A stretch of DNA of 64,000 bases from Pedobacter duraquae (GTDB lineage: Bacteria; Bacteroidota; Bacteroidia; Sphingobacteriales; Sphingobacteriaceae), in assembly GCF_004362245.1 (NCBI RefSeq), contig NZ_SNWM01000001.1, positions 1 through 64,000 of the forward strand. Direction: 5' to 3'. The translations under genes and the position numbers were made by a program. A model generated the notes under the pieces. It saw only the letters and a list, made by a program, of their open reading frames with translations. It was not told the DNA's origin and ran no database searches. Below are positions 8,943-18,439 of this stretch, one piece after another (position 1 is the first letter of the stretch; each line of letters opens with the position of its first letter).

Positions 8943-10064
8943 TTAAAAGTTATCCTGCGGATGAAACTGCATGAGCTTTCCGTCAGGATTAATCCTCAAG
9001 GAATAATAGTTTCCGTTGTAGTAATGCCCCTTGTCGTTTTGAATATGAAAACCCTTGCCTTGATCCAGACGCTCTTCAATAGCCTGGTGGTTCTGCTCCA
9101 AAACAATATTGATGATGCGCCGGATGTCTTTGAGGGTATACTGGAAGCCTGTTCCCTGTCCCTTGGACGATCCGTTGATCAAAAAATCCTTATAATGTCT
9201 GAGATAGATATGGATAAAGCGTTCAAAGTCCCAATAGATCTGGTGCCTCCATCCCCATAGCGTCAGCACCTCGGATTCAAATCCGTAAATCAGTTTCATA
9301 AGTTCTCTCCATGCAGGTTCATTATAAACCTTAAGTTTATCGATATGCTTTTCCGCTATACCGAGATGACGGCATATAAATTTCGTTCGCTCCCTTCGCC
9401 TGTTTCCAAGAGCCCTATTGACCAGCTTGCGGGAAGTGCTGCCCTTTTCATCAACACTAGCATAGGTTTTGAACAAAGTGAGCACTACATCATCAAAAAA
9501 ATATCCGGTATCGGGGTCGATCAAATATTGCTGCTTATCTCCTTCGGTTATGCGCTGGCGATCCAACAATAACATCAGGGCATAATATTGCCTTTTCTCT
9601 CCGGCAATCAATGGGATGCCTTCTTTGATCCGGTTATTGAAATTCATGTACTGCATGCGCTCACCGTCAAGTAGACTGGGACTAAAATCAAGGGTAATCG
9701 TATTAGGAATATCCTTGGTCTGAGTATTATCATACTGATTGGCAATCGGACCAAGGTCCATGGTACTTAAGCTCCTGATATCGTGCACGTAAAAACCATC
9801 CGACTTTAATAGTTTATTGGTTTCCGGATCTTGCAGCGCGCCGTCCAAAATGATCAGGCCATCCTCGTATGGAATTTCCCCGGAATTGGTCTGCGCCTTC
9901 AGTGCAGCACGTTGGGAAGGCGTATATATAATATAGCCATATACGGTGGATCCGTACTTATTGAATGCTTCTGATCCGAACTTGAAATCAAAAATAGCAT
10001 ACCGGTCGTATTGGCCGATCTGCATGAATATCGTTTGTAGCGAATACTTAAGTTCTTCTTTCAT
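8943..10064 (-). CDS. Uncharacterised 373-aa protein in a defence neighbourhood
   Basis: I do not recognise the family. The protein is cytosolic (no signal or membrane segments) and rich in aromatic residues. The N-terminal half is beta-rich (YDRYAIFDFKFGSEAF, VYGYIIYTPSQ, GLIILDG). Residues 275-290 read FERFIHIYLRHYKDF, and the C-terminus contains several His/Tyr-rich strands (GFHIQNDKGHYYNGNYYS). It lies between IetAS and the DUF6119/helicase pair but is transcribed against IetAS. A nuclease or sensor role is only a guess; no catalytic motif is clear. Confidence 0.6.
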   Translation of the reverse strand: MKEELKYSLQTIFMQIGQYDRYAIFDFKFGSEAFNKYGSTVYGYIIYTPSQRAALKAQTNSGEIPYEDGLIILDGALQDPETNKLLKSDGFYVHDIRSLSTMDLGPIANQYDNTQTKDIPNTITLDFSPSLLDGERMQYMNFNNRIKEGIPLIAGEKRQYYALMLLLDRQRITEGDKQQYLIDPDTGYFFDDVVLTLFKTYASVDEKGSTSRKLVNRALGNRRRERTKFICRHLGIAEKHIDKLKVYNEPAWRELMKLIYGFESEVLTLWGWRHQIYWDFERFIHIYLRHYKDFLINGSSKGQGTGFQYTLKDIRRIINIVLEQNHQAIEERLDQGKGFHIQNDKGHYYNGNYYSLRINPDGKLMQFHPQDNF

Positions 10065-10271
10065 GGATGACTGAGCGGGCTATAGAAGTTAATGCTTAGG
10101 CTCTAAGGTAAGAATTTGAGTATAGAATTTAGCGACATAAGGATGCTAATCTTCCTATCAGTCACTATGATCCGAGATTTTCTTCAAGATGAATAATATA
10201 CGGCTAAAACATTAATCCATTTTATTTAAGTTGGTGTAAATCCAGAATAAAAATTTGTGGGTATCGTATTC

Positions 10272-10500
10272 CTACACTAAGTCCTTCGTAAAGTATTGCC
10301 TCGACTCTACATCTCCTTGTCTTTCGTAAAACCGATGGGCCTCATTTCTTCTGATGATGTAATGAACCTGTACCCGTTAGCAGCAACGTCTCTTTGATTG
10401 TTCTACGCAATATTTCTCCAGCTATTTTCCAACTCCCATACTTCGATACTTTTCGTCCACAGAGAAGTAACTGATGATGGCAAAATCACCTTCATTGCTT
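10272..10500 (-). pseudogene. Decayed GNAT acetyltransferase
   Basis: Reading the minus strand, AIISYFSVDEKYRSMGVGK is the beta-4/acetyl-CoA loop of a GNAT protein and NEAHRFYERQG followed by SRQYFTKDL is its C-terminus. They lie in different frames, separated by an in-frame stop directly after VGK and at least one frameshift. The gene is a broken remnant. It sits downstream of the DUF6119-like gene on the same strand. Confidence 0.6.
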
Positions 10501-10665
10501 TTAAGCTTCCAATTCTTTCTTTTTGTCCCGCTTGGTTTCTTTAACGAAGCCCCAGTAGACCATGTAAGCTGCAAGACCTGCTATTATAATTGGTAGTAGA
10601 AAGTCTTTCCAGGCATCGTATGATGGAACTATATCAGAAAGTATGCAAGTTAGAATTGCATTCAA
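10501..10665 (-). CDS. Possible 54-aa small membrane protein or remnant
   Basis: From a TTG at 10665 the frame reads through a hydrophobic segment (FLLPIIIAGLAAYMVYWGF) and a basic tail (KETKRDKKKELEA) to a stop at 10501. The pattern is that of a single-pass membrane protein. There is no ATG in frame, so it may be the tail of a lost gene. It lies between the decayed GNAT and the DUF6119-like gene. Confidence 0.3.
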   Translation of the reverse strand: MNAILTCILSDIVPSYDAWKDFLLPIIIAGLAAYMVYWGFVKETKRDKKKELEA

Positions 10666-10715
10666 AACAGTATATGAAATTATAAACTTAAGAGATTATT
10701 TTATGTTATGTGTAA

Positions 10716-12503
10716 TTATGCCCGAGTAATTTGGAATGTTTTTAGTTCATAGAAACTGGTTTGCATTTCTGCAGAGCAGGTAACGAGTGAAAAACGGGCA
10801 ATATTTGAATCATATAGCGCAACATTATCCTGTATCGCCAAATCTACCGCTAATTGCGAAGCTGTAGCAAAAACATAGATAGGTTTCTTCGCTAAAAATA
10901 AGTTATAAAATTCCTCACTTGTCAAATTATCCACGGATCTTCCTTTAGTGACCAGCGCATCGTAAATACCGTTAAAAAAAGTACGCTGCTTAGCGGAAAT
11001 TGCCTGGCTGAGTCTGCGGGCGCTAATCAAGATTTGATTGGTAAGTTCTCTCACTCTTGAAGTAAAACTGTGCTTAACATGGATCAGATATACTTCATTA
11101 GCGGTTATATGCAAGATATCACAAAGTTCAACTCCATCGATAATAACAGTGTCGCATACTATGTAACCGGGCATATTGTCATAGAGCATATTGTAGGATC
11201 CTTCTTTGCTAAATTTCATTTTGACGGTATCAAAAGTCCAGCTTTCGCTCAAAATACCGGATGTCAGACGTGAACTTTTCATTATTCTTTCTGTCTGAGC
11301 CATCAAACTTTCTACAAAAGTATCTTTTAGAAGGTACCATTTACCATCTACCAAAAAAACAGCGTCACCACGCCATGAAAACTCGGCGTTGAAATGGAAC
11401 ATAAACCCTGAGCTTGCCGTCTGCTTGTTCCCAACATAACATTGGATATTGACGCCATATAAATACGCAATAATTTTACCCTCATTATTTCCATTCAACT
11501 CATAAGCCCGCTCAATTACTTTCCTGTAAAGTTCAGCTTTGTCATATACCGTTGCGAAATGCCCATCCTTTTTCTTGCCTGTTTCAGTTTTTTCGACAAG
11601 ATCATAATGATCGGCTTCATAGAAGGCTTCAATTTTATTTGGATTGCAGAAGTCAAACTCAAATATATCACGTGGATCGATGCTTGTACGCAGTAGATAT
11701 GGTATATTGTTATAAATTTTTTCCCTCAATAATCCATTAAGTTCTTCCAGTACTAACCTATCGCGGATGTGAATATAGGAACTTAAATAATCTTTTGGAG
11801 CCAGCGTCATTATGGTGCTGAGCTCACCGACAATTTGATGCAATTTTTCAAAATCTACCTCCTTATTGATTTTAAATCCAGCACCCGCCACAATCTGCAA
11901 CTTTTCAGCTGTCTTAGCTAATAAAAACGAAAAATATTCGTCACTTGTGGTACTGGAGAGGCGGATATGAAGTTCCTTTGGGATTTTGCCAAATTGCAAA
12001 TAATTTATCATTCTGTAATTGTCCCTATATTGTTCGCTTAAGCCTGCTCGCTGCCCTGTCATCCCCCTGGATTTAGTTGATGTAGCCTCATCCTCTTCCA
12101 GAGAGATAATTTTGTCGTAGGTCAAAAGTCCGTAAAGGTGGTCGATAAAATTTGCAATCAACCAATATGCCGAGCCTCCAACTATTGCAAATAACTCATG
12201 CTCCGTTTCCATAAACAATACCAGATTCACTTTGGTCTGCTGAAATTCTGCACCTTCCTTTAATTCATTAGGAAGAAAAGTCGACCAGTCCGAATCTTTG
12301 TCGGCAACACGATATTGATAAAGGTAGTAGGTAAATTCATTTTTCTGAACGCTGGGAATTCTGAGTTGAGACTGATCCAACGGACGGTTCCGTTTCTGAT
12401 ATGATCTCAAAATTATGTGCCTAATAATTGTCATGGTATCGGGCAGGCCCCGCAATGATCCATGAGTTTTATCGATTTTAAATATGTTGGGTACTATTGT
12501 CAT
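10716..12503 (-). CDS. DUF6119 / TIGR04141-like protein
   Basis: A 595-aa cytosolic protein. The second half carries the signature I associate with DUF6119/TIGR04141: EGSYNMLYDNMPGYIVCD (about 434-451), ELCDIL (459-464) and LIHVKHSF (473-480), followed by a helical stretch (RVRELTNQILISARRL). Asp462 and Lys477 are spaced like the acid and Lys of a PD-(D/E)xK-type nuclease fold, with His475 where Glu is usual. The family is sporadic and concentrated in defence islands. It lies 163 bp downstream of the helicase on the same strand and probably works with it. Function is inferred, not shown. Confidence 0.65.
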   Translation of the reverse strand: MTIVPNIFKIDKTHGSLRGLPDTMTIIRHIILRSYQKRNRPLDQSQLRIPSVQKNEFTYYLYQYRVADKDSDWSTFLPNELKEGAEFQQTKVNLVLFMETEHELFAIVGGSAYWLIANFIDHLYGLLTYDKIISLEEDEATSTKSRGMTGQRAGLSEQYRDNYRMINYLQFGKIPKELHIRLSSTTSDEYFSFLLAKTAEKLQIVAGAGFKINKEVDFEKLHQIVGELSTIMTLAPKDYLSSYIHIRDRLVLEELNGLLREKIYNNIPYLLRTSIDPRDIFEFDFCNPNKIEAFYEADHYDLVEKTETGKKKDGHFATVYDKAELYRKVIERAYELNGNNEGKIIAYLYGVNIQCYVGNKQTASSGFMFHFNAEFSWRGDAVFLVDGKWYLLKDTFVESLMAQTERIMKSSRLTSGILSESWTFDTVKMKFSKEGSYNMLYDNMPGYIVCDTVIIDGVELCDILHITANEVYLIHVKHSFTSRVRELTNQILISARRLSQAISAKQRTFFNGIYDALVTKGRSVDNLTSEEFYNLFLAKKPIYVFATASQLAVDLAIQDNVALYDSNIARFSLVTCSAEMQTSFYELKTFQITRA

Positions 12504-12666
12504 TGAGCGTATTATTTTGAGGGGTTAAATCTGATTTTTACATCATAAGGTCTTTAGTGTATTCGTCAATCAATTGACCGACAATCTCCATTTACAGTTG
12601 TCTTTCATCAATGGCTTTCCTTGATGAATGTTTTGCATTGTGTGGAGTTGAATTTGTCTATAAATT

Positions 12667-15600
12667 TTAACAGAAAATCTTAAGCTGTGCACCCACAGAG
12701 GATACACTGTTCCAGGTTGAGCGTAGCAGGTAAACTAATTGAATAATCTCGGGTTTGACATCCGTAATATCGGATTTATTGATTTCTTTTTTGAAGGCAT
12801 TGTAATCAAACATATCTCCAACAACAAGCCAAACCTCCCGGGATGTACTTGGATTTGATATCATTTCCTTATACTTAGCGTAAAATGCATTCGCAGTAAT
12901 ATTTTTTGTGATAATGCGACTATTGACCGTGCCAATCGGTGCGAACGTCCAGGGTTTGCCCCATTTGGTTATATTCGCCTGAGGTCGCTTATCAAAGTAT
13001 GGCGTGAGGTAATCCAGGTTCTTGGTGGCCTGCCCGCAAACCTCCTGAAATACGGTAGCGGATAATGTCGCCGTAGATGCCTTAGCGTGGATGAATACCA
13101 ATCGCTTTCCGTCGGGATCTAGCGCAATAAAGTCTCCAATTTCACTGTTCAAATCATCACATACCAAATATTTGAAACCAAAAAGGTTTTCCAGAACGGC
13201 ATCTCCATACCCTGCCGCCTGTCTGCCAATCAAGCCAAAAAGAGTATCCTTATGCCAAAGATCCCCCGAAATTGGGAGGGTTGCTGAGTTACCTTTTTCA
13301 CTGGTAATTTTTGAAATACAAGCATGTGGATTGAATATTTGTTTAATATCCAGATCTCGTTTTTTACTTATCAGATTTGCTCCAGGCCTGAAAAAAAACT
13401 TATTGGCATAAATATATTCATTCCCTTTGATCACTACCCGGAAAGACTGATTTGTATTCAGATAAGCGAGCATACCGTCTTCATCTGCGAAACGGCTATT
13501 AAGCATTTCATCGAGCTCGCCACAGAGAAGTTGAAACCGCTTCTTGTCGGCAAGATAGTTCAGTTGAAAAACGAAATCCATACCATTGATTCTGAGCCTG
13601 AATTCATCATTTTCCACCAGAGCGCAAAGATCATCAAAAACAACGGCTTGGTTATCAGGGCCAAAGCTAAAGCTTTCCAGAAGCTCATCTTCTACATCCA
13701 ATAAGATAGCCGCTCCCCTAACACTATCCGGAGGATCAACCCTGCTAGCAAATCTCGCCATAAAATTATCGATAGCTGCAGTATTCACATTTGCACTCAA
13801 CTGTCCATCGATCTTATCGATCCAGGCATTCATATCCTCAAAAGAAATCCTTTTTCCGGTTGCATCAGTAATGCGGCCATTTTGAAAACCGATATATCGC
13901 CGCTTGGTTTCATTCCCATCCCGCACCTTCCCCTCAAGCCTGGCAGCAAAAAAGGAATGGTCCGCAAGTCCGGGTGCGGTATATTCAATGGCTCCAGCCT
14001 GAAGTTCTTTACTCCGCACATTCCTACCCCCGATATCAGTATTCATTAGGAAAATCTTATTGACATTTCTCTTATCCTTAAAAAGCTTCACCAATGTCTC
14101 TCGGGTCACTGGAAGAAGTTCTTCAATCTGGCGCATGGGATTGTTCTGCATACTATCGTAATAAAATACCCGCTTTTCATCTACCCTTAGCATGGTAATA
14201 CCCAGGGTCTGCTCAATAAAAATTCCATCCCTCACCAAAGGCGAGTTTTCGTATTTGATATAGAGGATAAGTAGGCAGTTGTTCCCTACCACATCATGTT
14301 TGAGAATTGAATAATCCCTTTTGCTCCACTCTTCAAGAAGCGCCGCGGCAAGATCCTGAAAACCAAGTGTTCCATCTTGAAAATAGGCATTTAGCTTTTT
14401 CTGAAAGAAAATACTCTCACATAGTGAAATCGCACTCACATCTACCAAATCCCGAAAAGCACCGTCAAAATAAAGCGTAGAGGCCTCCTTGTTTACCCGG
14501 AGTACATCGGTTATATCAAAAAGTTTCTTGCGGCTATCCACCATCTTATCATACTCCAGATAACTTCTCCATTCGTTTTTGAGTTTCACTTCATCCGTGC
14601 AGAACAGATAGGCTTTTTGATCTGGTTTTAGGCTCGGATTTCGCAGCACGCGCCCCACCTGCTGTACCAGTAGCCTTGAACTTTTAAAAGGTGCATAAAT
14701 TGCCACAATGCAAAAGTCCGGATTATCTATTCCCTCAATCAGCTTGAACTGATGAATGAAAAAATCATAATTCTGCTGAAGAGAATTATCCGGAACCTGC
14801 GAGAGCAGATCGTCTTTATCCTTAAAGTTTTGATGAATACCAGCAACCCTTTTTTTGAGTTTTTTGAGTGATGCGACCATTTTTTCTATTTCCGACTGGC
14901 TCTCACAGCGGATGATCACCTTTGGATTTTCAATTCCCTGGGCAATCAAATCTCCACTAACTTTATTGATGGCAGAAAGTAAGCCATTAACAAAAGTAAC
15001 CGGATTGAGTACTGCGGTCTCTACTTTTTGTATTTCGATCCTGCGCAGGATATTCAGCTGCTCACAGTAACTATGCTCAAGTGAAAAGAATCTAGTTTTA
15101 TCAATATTGAATACTTTATAATCATTTCGATAAGGAGTGGCTGAAAAAAGAACTGTCGGCTTTTTGAAACTTCTCACCGTTTCTCCCCAAGTATAGGCCG
15201 GTTCTTTGTGGCCTTCATCGAAAATAATGCAGTCGGTATTATTCCTCAGGTAATCAAAATTTACAGGTGAATTCACCGAAACCGTTTGCAGCGCCTGTAT
15301 GGTAGTTACGACAATAAAGGAATTATCTGTTATCGCCTGGATAACGCTATCGGCATCTGTTGGCAAAAGCGCCTCGATAACTTTTTGAGCTAGGCTGTTA
15401 CTATCCACGCCGATCTTAGTCCAAAACCGCTCTTTGATTTCGGCTAAGATTTGGAACTTAAGCGCCGTGCTTGGCGTGATGATAATGAAATTCTTATCCG
15501 GAGCTGCTACGCGGCAAAGTGCGGAAAAGACCCCTGTCTTGCCTGTTCCGGTAGGCATTTTTACCAGGAACGCCTTTGACTCAAATCCTTCGATATAATC

Positions 15601-15681
15601 TATAATGTCTTTTAGCGCATCTTTTTGATGTTGCCATAGTTGGAGGCTGTTAACAGCAAGTATTCTATTTTCTTTTTTCAT
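12667..15681 (-). CDS. SF2 DEAD/DEAH helicase with C-terminal nuclease-like domain
   Basis: A 1004-aa protein. Motif I is MPTGTGKTG (42-50), motif II DEGH (155-158), motif III SATPYR (180-185) and motif VI QVGRVLR (341-347), so the helicase core fills residues 1-400 and resembles the type III restriction/UvrB group. The remaining 600 residues have no clear helicase signature. Near the end, EIGDFIALD (847-855) followed by LVFIHAKA (861-868) gives an Asp-x14-His-Ala-Lys arrangement very like the DUF6119 partner downstream. The pair is likely a DNA-targeting defence system; the exact system name is not assigned. Confidence 0.8.
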   Translation of the reverse strand: MKKENRILAVNSLQLWQHQKDALKDIIDYIEGFESKAFLVKMPTGTGKTGVFSALCRVAAPDKNFIIITPSTALKFQILAEIKERFWTKIGVDSNSLAQKVIEALLPTDADSVIQAITDNSFIVVTTIQALQTVSVNSPVNFDYLRNNTDCIIFDEGHKEPAYTWGETVRSFKKPTVLFSATPYRNDYKVFNIDKTRFFSLEHSYCEQLNILRRIEIQKVETAVLNPVTFVNGLLSAINKVSGDLIAQGIENPKVIIRCESQSEIEKMVASLKKLKKRVAGIHQNFKDKDDLLSQVPDNSLQQNYDFFIHQFKLIEGIDNPDFCIVAIYAPFKSSRLLVQQVGRVLRNPSLKPDQKAYLFCTDEVKLKNEWRSYLEYDKMVDSRKKLFDITDVLRVNKEASTLYFDGAFRDLVDVSAISLCESIFFQKKLNAYFQDGTLGFQDLAAALLEEWSKRDYSILKHDVVGNNCLLILYIKYENSPLVRDGIFIEQTLGITMLRVDEKRVFYYDSMQNNPMRQIEELLPVTRETLVKLFKDKRNVNKIFLMNTDIGGRNVRSKELQAGAIEYTAPGLADHSFFAARLEGKVRDGNETKRRYIGFQNGRITDATGKRISFEDMNAWIDKIDGQLSANVNTAAIDNFMARFASRVDPPDSVRGAAILLDVEDELLESFSFGPDNQAVVFDDLCALVENDEFRLRINGMDFVFQLNYLADKKRFQLLCGELDEMLNSRFADEDGMLAYLNTNQSFRVVIKGNEYIYANKFFFRPGANLISKKRDLDIKQIFNPHACISKITSEKGNSATLPISGDLWHKDTLFGLIGRQAAGYGDAVLENLFGFKYLVCDDLNSEIGDFIALDPDGKRLVFIHAKASTATLSATVFQEVCGQATKNLDYLTPYFDKRPQANITKWGKPWTFAPIGTVNSRIITKNITANAFYAKYKEMISNPSTSREVWLVVGDMFDYNAFKKEINKSDITDVKPEIIQLVYLLRSTWNSVSSVGAQLKIFC

Positions 15682-16388
15682 GAGCGTTATTCTAATCTTT
15701 CTGTCGTTAGCAGAAGGATTAAAGATAAAAAATGATAAGCGTTTTTCAATTTATTCATAGGACTCAACGCGGTTGAACTTAAAAAATGATGATGACAATA
15801 ATTTTTACCTCCTACACTTCATCAAGGAGCACTATCATTTGAGCTAAAATAATAATCAGCACCCTGTATATATTTTGCGAGCAGAAAGTTTCTTCAAACA
15901 GCCACTAATCCCATTGAGGTAAGTAACAACTAGATTATTCTTTAATCCAGCCTTTTCACACAACAATATACAGTTCAGCGCAAAGTTAACAAAGTATCCT
16001 TCAACTGGATTACGGTTTTCCCTAATCCTTTCATTAACCACTAGGCAAGACTTTCCTCTAAAATAAAATAAAAAAATCCTATAATAATGGCTGTTGAATT
16101 TTAAGCATATAAATTACTTATTTTTAAGTATGAAAAAGCTTTTAATCCGTGACAAAAAAGGTATATCAAAAATTCAGCTTTTCTCTGAAAAATTCAGTGG
16201 TTCCTGAGTCGACACAATAAATATAACAGCCTTAAATGCACAGCGAAACTGTGAGGTGAGTTCCAATTCCGATGACATCATTGGTTCGATCTTTCCGGAA
16301 AAATGGAGAATTTTAGATTTTGAAGGTCGAACCTCAATTACAAGTCCGGCAGCACGCCTAAAATAACTGTTAACAAGGATTTAGAGCA
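15682..16388. other. Non-coding region with T-arm-like fragment, weak 61-codon frame
   Basis: About 700 bp upstream of the helicase gene. A 61-codon minus-strand frame (15856-16041) has protein-like composition but no family I know and may be a remnant. At 16272-16288 the plus strand reads GGTTCGATCTTTCCGG, similar to a tRNA T-arm, and GGTCGAACC follows about 35 bp later in the opposite sense. Similar pieces recur at 24.9-25.1 kb. Presumably the helicase promoter lies at the left end. Confidence 0.35.
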
Positions 16389-16430
16389 TAAAAAAACCGG
16401 AAAGAATGTTTCGAAAAACTATCTTTCCGG
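16389..16430 (-). terminator. Rho-independent terminator
   Basis: Minus-strand stem CCGGAAAGA/TCTTTCCGG with a 16-nt loop, followed by seven T residues. It is immediately preceded on the same strand by a tRNA-3'-end-like sequence (GGTTCGATTTCAGT at about 16450-16465), which suggests it once terminated a tRNA transcript. Confidence 0.7.
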
Positions 16431-16606
16431 CTCGGTACCCCCGGACGTACTGAAATCGAACCAGTTTATGGAAGAATTGGGTGTAATAGCTTCATTACCA
16501 ATGTGATAAATATGTGTGTATATTTTTGCATGCAGAATTCATTTTTCGCCTAATCAACTAAAATCTTGATCCGCGGCCGTCTGCAGGGTTACGATTGTTA
16601 TTAAAG

Positions 16607-17095
16607 TTATTTCACGCTTTTATACACTTCATCTGTCACCGCTTCATCCCAATTCACAATTCCTTTTTCTGTATTGGGAACGATGTACAATTGCTGTAAA
16701 CCTACATCGGCACTTGCTCCGTGCCAGTGGCGAACGTTTGGTGGACATTTTACTACACTTCCCTTTTTAATAATTTCGACAGGCTGACCTTCAATTTGAT
16801 GATAACCTACTCCATCGGTAATGATTAAGATTTGGCCGGCAGGATGACTGTGCCAATTGCTTCTTGCACCGGGTTCGAAATATACATTTCCAACAGCAGT
16901 GGTAAAAGTGCTGTCTGCGTCTACTAAGCCAATATTATAAGCATTTCCAGTAAACGTTTTGCTTGGCCCTTTTTCTCCCTTTGGGAAAATTTCTGTTAGC
17001 TCGATTTTATCCGATTTCATATCTTTTTTGTTTTGATTGCAGGCCATCAATATCAATGATGTAAAAATCGCCAGCATGGTGTGTTTGATATTCAT
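16607..17095 (-). CDS. Cupin-domain lipoprotein
   Basis: A 162-aa protein with a lipoprotein signal (MLAIFTSLILMAC, lipid-modified Cys19). The cupin barrel covers about residues 60-145 and shows the metal-binding motif 1 RSNWHSHPAGQ and motif 2 PPNVRHWHGA, with His residues suited to Mn/Fe/Zn. It resembles the carboxymuconolactone-decarboxylase-linked cupins and mandelonitrile-lyase-like cupins often found beside aldo/keto reductases. It is the last gene of a five-gene operon, 4 bp after the aldo/keto reductase. The lipoprotein signal puts it outside the cytoplasm. Substrate is unknown. Confidence 0.8.
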   Translation of the reverse strand: MNIKHTMLAIFTSLILMACNQNKKDMKSDKIELTEIFPKGEKGPSKTFTGNAYNIGLVDADSTFTTAVGNVYFEPGARSNWHSHPAGQILIITDGVGYHQIEGQPVEIIKKGSVVKCPPNVRHWHGASADVGLQQLYIVPNTEKGIVNWDEAVTDEVYKSVK

Positions 17096-17099
17096 TAGT

Positions 17100-17942
17100 T
17101 TAAATTTTATAATTCAAAAGCATTTCTACCAACGCCGGGTCAGTGTGCGAAAAGAATAGACTAGTTGCCGTATCCAATCTGTAGATACTATTCATATCTT
17201 CTTGGGAGAGTTCAAAATCAAATACATCGATGTTTTGTACCATTCTTTCTTTGGTTACCGTTTTCGGAATAACAATGACATCTCGCTGAATAAGAAAGCG
17301 CAGGGCTACCTGGGCGACGTTTTTATCATATTTCTGCCCGATGCCCTGTAAAATCTTGTTGCTGAAGAAATCATTCTTTCCTTCTGCAAAAGGTCCCCAC
17401 GACATTACTTTGGTACCATATTTGGCCATAAATTCCTGTGGCTTAATCTGCTGATTGAACACGTGGGTTTCTACCTGGTTTACGGCAGGTTTTATAGCTA
17501 CATGCGCTGCCAGATCCATAAATCGGTCTGGGTAAAAATTACTAACTCCGATCGCTTTTGCTTTACCTATTTCGTAGGCTTCTTCCATCGCCCTGTATGT
17601 GCCATAATAATCACCAAAAGGCTGGTGAATGAGCAGTAGATCGATATAGTCAGTCTTTAGTTTTTGCAGTGATTGTTCAATGGACTGTTTGGCTTTTTCG
17701 TAACCTGCATTGCTGATCCAGATTTTTGTAGTGATAAAAAATTCACTGCGTGGAACTCCACTTTTTTCCATGGCGCTGCCAACACCCTCTTCATTACCAT
17801 AAGCCTGTGCAGTATCGATCGAACGATAACCAACACTGATGGCCTGCGAAACATTTTTTTCACATTCTTCCGGTGTAATCTGATAGACACCATATCCCAG
17901 AATGGGCATTTCCAAACCGTTATTTAATGTTATATTTTTCAT
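17100..17942 (-). CDS. Aldo/keto reductase (2,5-diketo-D-gluconate reductase group)
   Basis: A 280-aa NADPH-dependent carbonyl reductase of full family length. The catalytic tetrad is Asp43 and Tyr48 (SIDTAQAYGNE), Lys73 (TTKIWIS) and His106 (LIHQPFG). The C-terminal IPKTVTKERMVQNIDVFDFELSQED is the usual cofactor-binding segment. No signal peptide, so it is cytosolic, unlike its exported neighbours. It starts 12 bp after the cyclophilin-like gene. Likely role: reduction of a reactive aldehyde or ketone. Specific substrate cannot be read from sequence. Confidence 0.9.
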   Translation of the reverse strand: MKNITLNNGLEMPILGYGVYQITPEECEKNVSQAISVGYRSIDTAQAYGNEEGVGSAMEKSGVPRSEFFITTKIWISNAGYEKAKQSIEQSLQKLKTDYIDLLLIHQPFGDYYGTYRAMEEAYEIGKAKAIGVSNFYPDRFMDLAAHVAIKPAVNQVETHVFNQQIKPQEFMAKYGTKVMSWGPFAEGKNDFFSNKILQGIGQKYDKNVAQVALRFLIQRDVIVIPKTVTKERMVQNIDVFDFELSQEDMNSIYRLDTATSLFFSHTDPALVEMLLNYKI

Positions 17943-17954
17943 AATGACCTGATT

Positions 17955-18428
17955 TTAATTGTTCTCAAATTTCACTAACGCATTACCGTTGCCCAATGCA
18001 GTTGCAAGTCCGATTGGGTTGTCAACATATCCGAGTTTTGTATAGCTGTAAGAGGTACTAAAATTTTTATAAAAGAGAACCAGCGTGTTGTTTCCATAAA
18101 GCGTTAAGTCGCCCACTTTGATATTTCCCCCTACCGATGAATTAGTCGGCAAACTGTTGGGGAGATCGTAATATTTCTCATTGCCATTCAGCTCTGTCAT
18201 ATTGATGCTGAGGGGCAACTTTGCCTTGAATGCATTCGCACTCGCGTTGTCGTACAATGTTGCCGTAAATACAGCAGTACCGATCGTAATTTTCATTTTG
18301 CTAGTTAATGGATTGGTATTTCCCACGTCGTTGTTTTGAGCGGCTATAGTTTTTTCATCTTTACCACAGCTTGCGGTGCAGCAAGAAAACGTCAAAAGAA
18401 TTGCGATTAATGTGATCAAAGATTTCAT
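17955..18428 (-). CDS. Cyclophilin-like fold lipoprotein
   Basis: A 157-aa protein with a lipoprotein-type leader (LIAILLTFSCCTASC). From residue 46 it reads KITIGTAVFTATLYDNASANAFKAKLPLSINMTELNGNEKYYDL, which matches the cyclophilin_like2 family (a compact beta-barrel seen in many Bacteroidota and proteobacterial operons with flavodoxins, alcohol dehydrogenases and AKRs). Prolyl-isomerase activity is not expected in this family. It lies 11 bp after the dehydrogenase gene, inside the AraC-linked operon. Confidence 0.8.
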   Translation of the reverse strand: MKSLITLIAILLTFSCCTASCGKDEKTIAAQNNDVGNTNPLTSKMKITIGTAVFTATLYDNASANAFKAKLPLSINMTELNGNEKYYDLPNSLPTNSSVGGNIKVGDLTLYGNNTLVLFYKNFSTSYSYTKLGYVDNPIGLATALGNGNALVKFENN

Positions 18429-18439
18429 ACCATTCAGTC

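Noticed and set aside
8649-9260. 203-codon plus-strand frame
   Set aside because: Most of it runs antisense to the 373-aa gene; composition is not protein-like in its second half.
12667-15681. Assignment of the helicase pair to Hachiman
   Set aside because: The partner shows a DUF6119-like pattern, not the DUF1837 expected of HamA, and the gene order differs.
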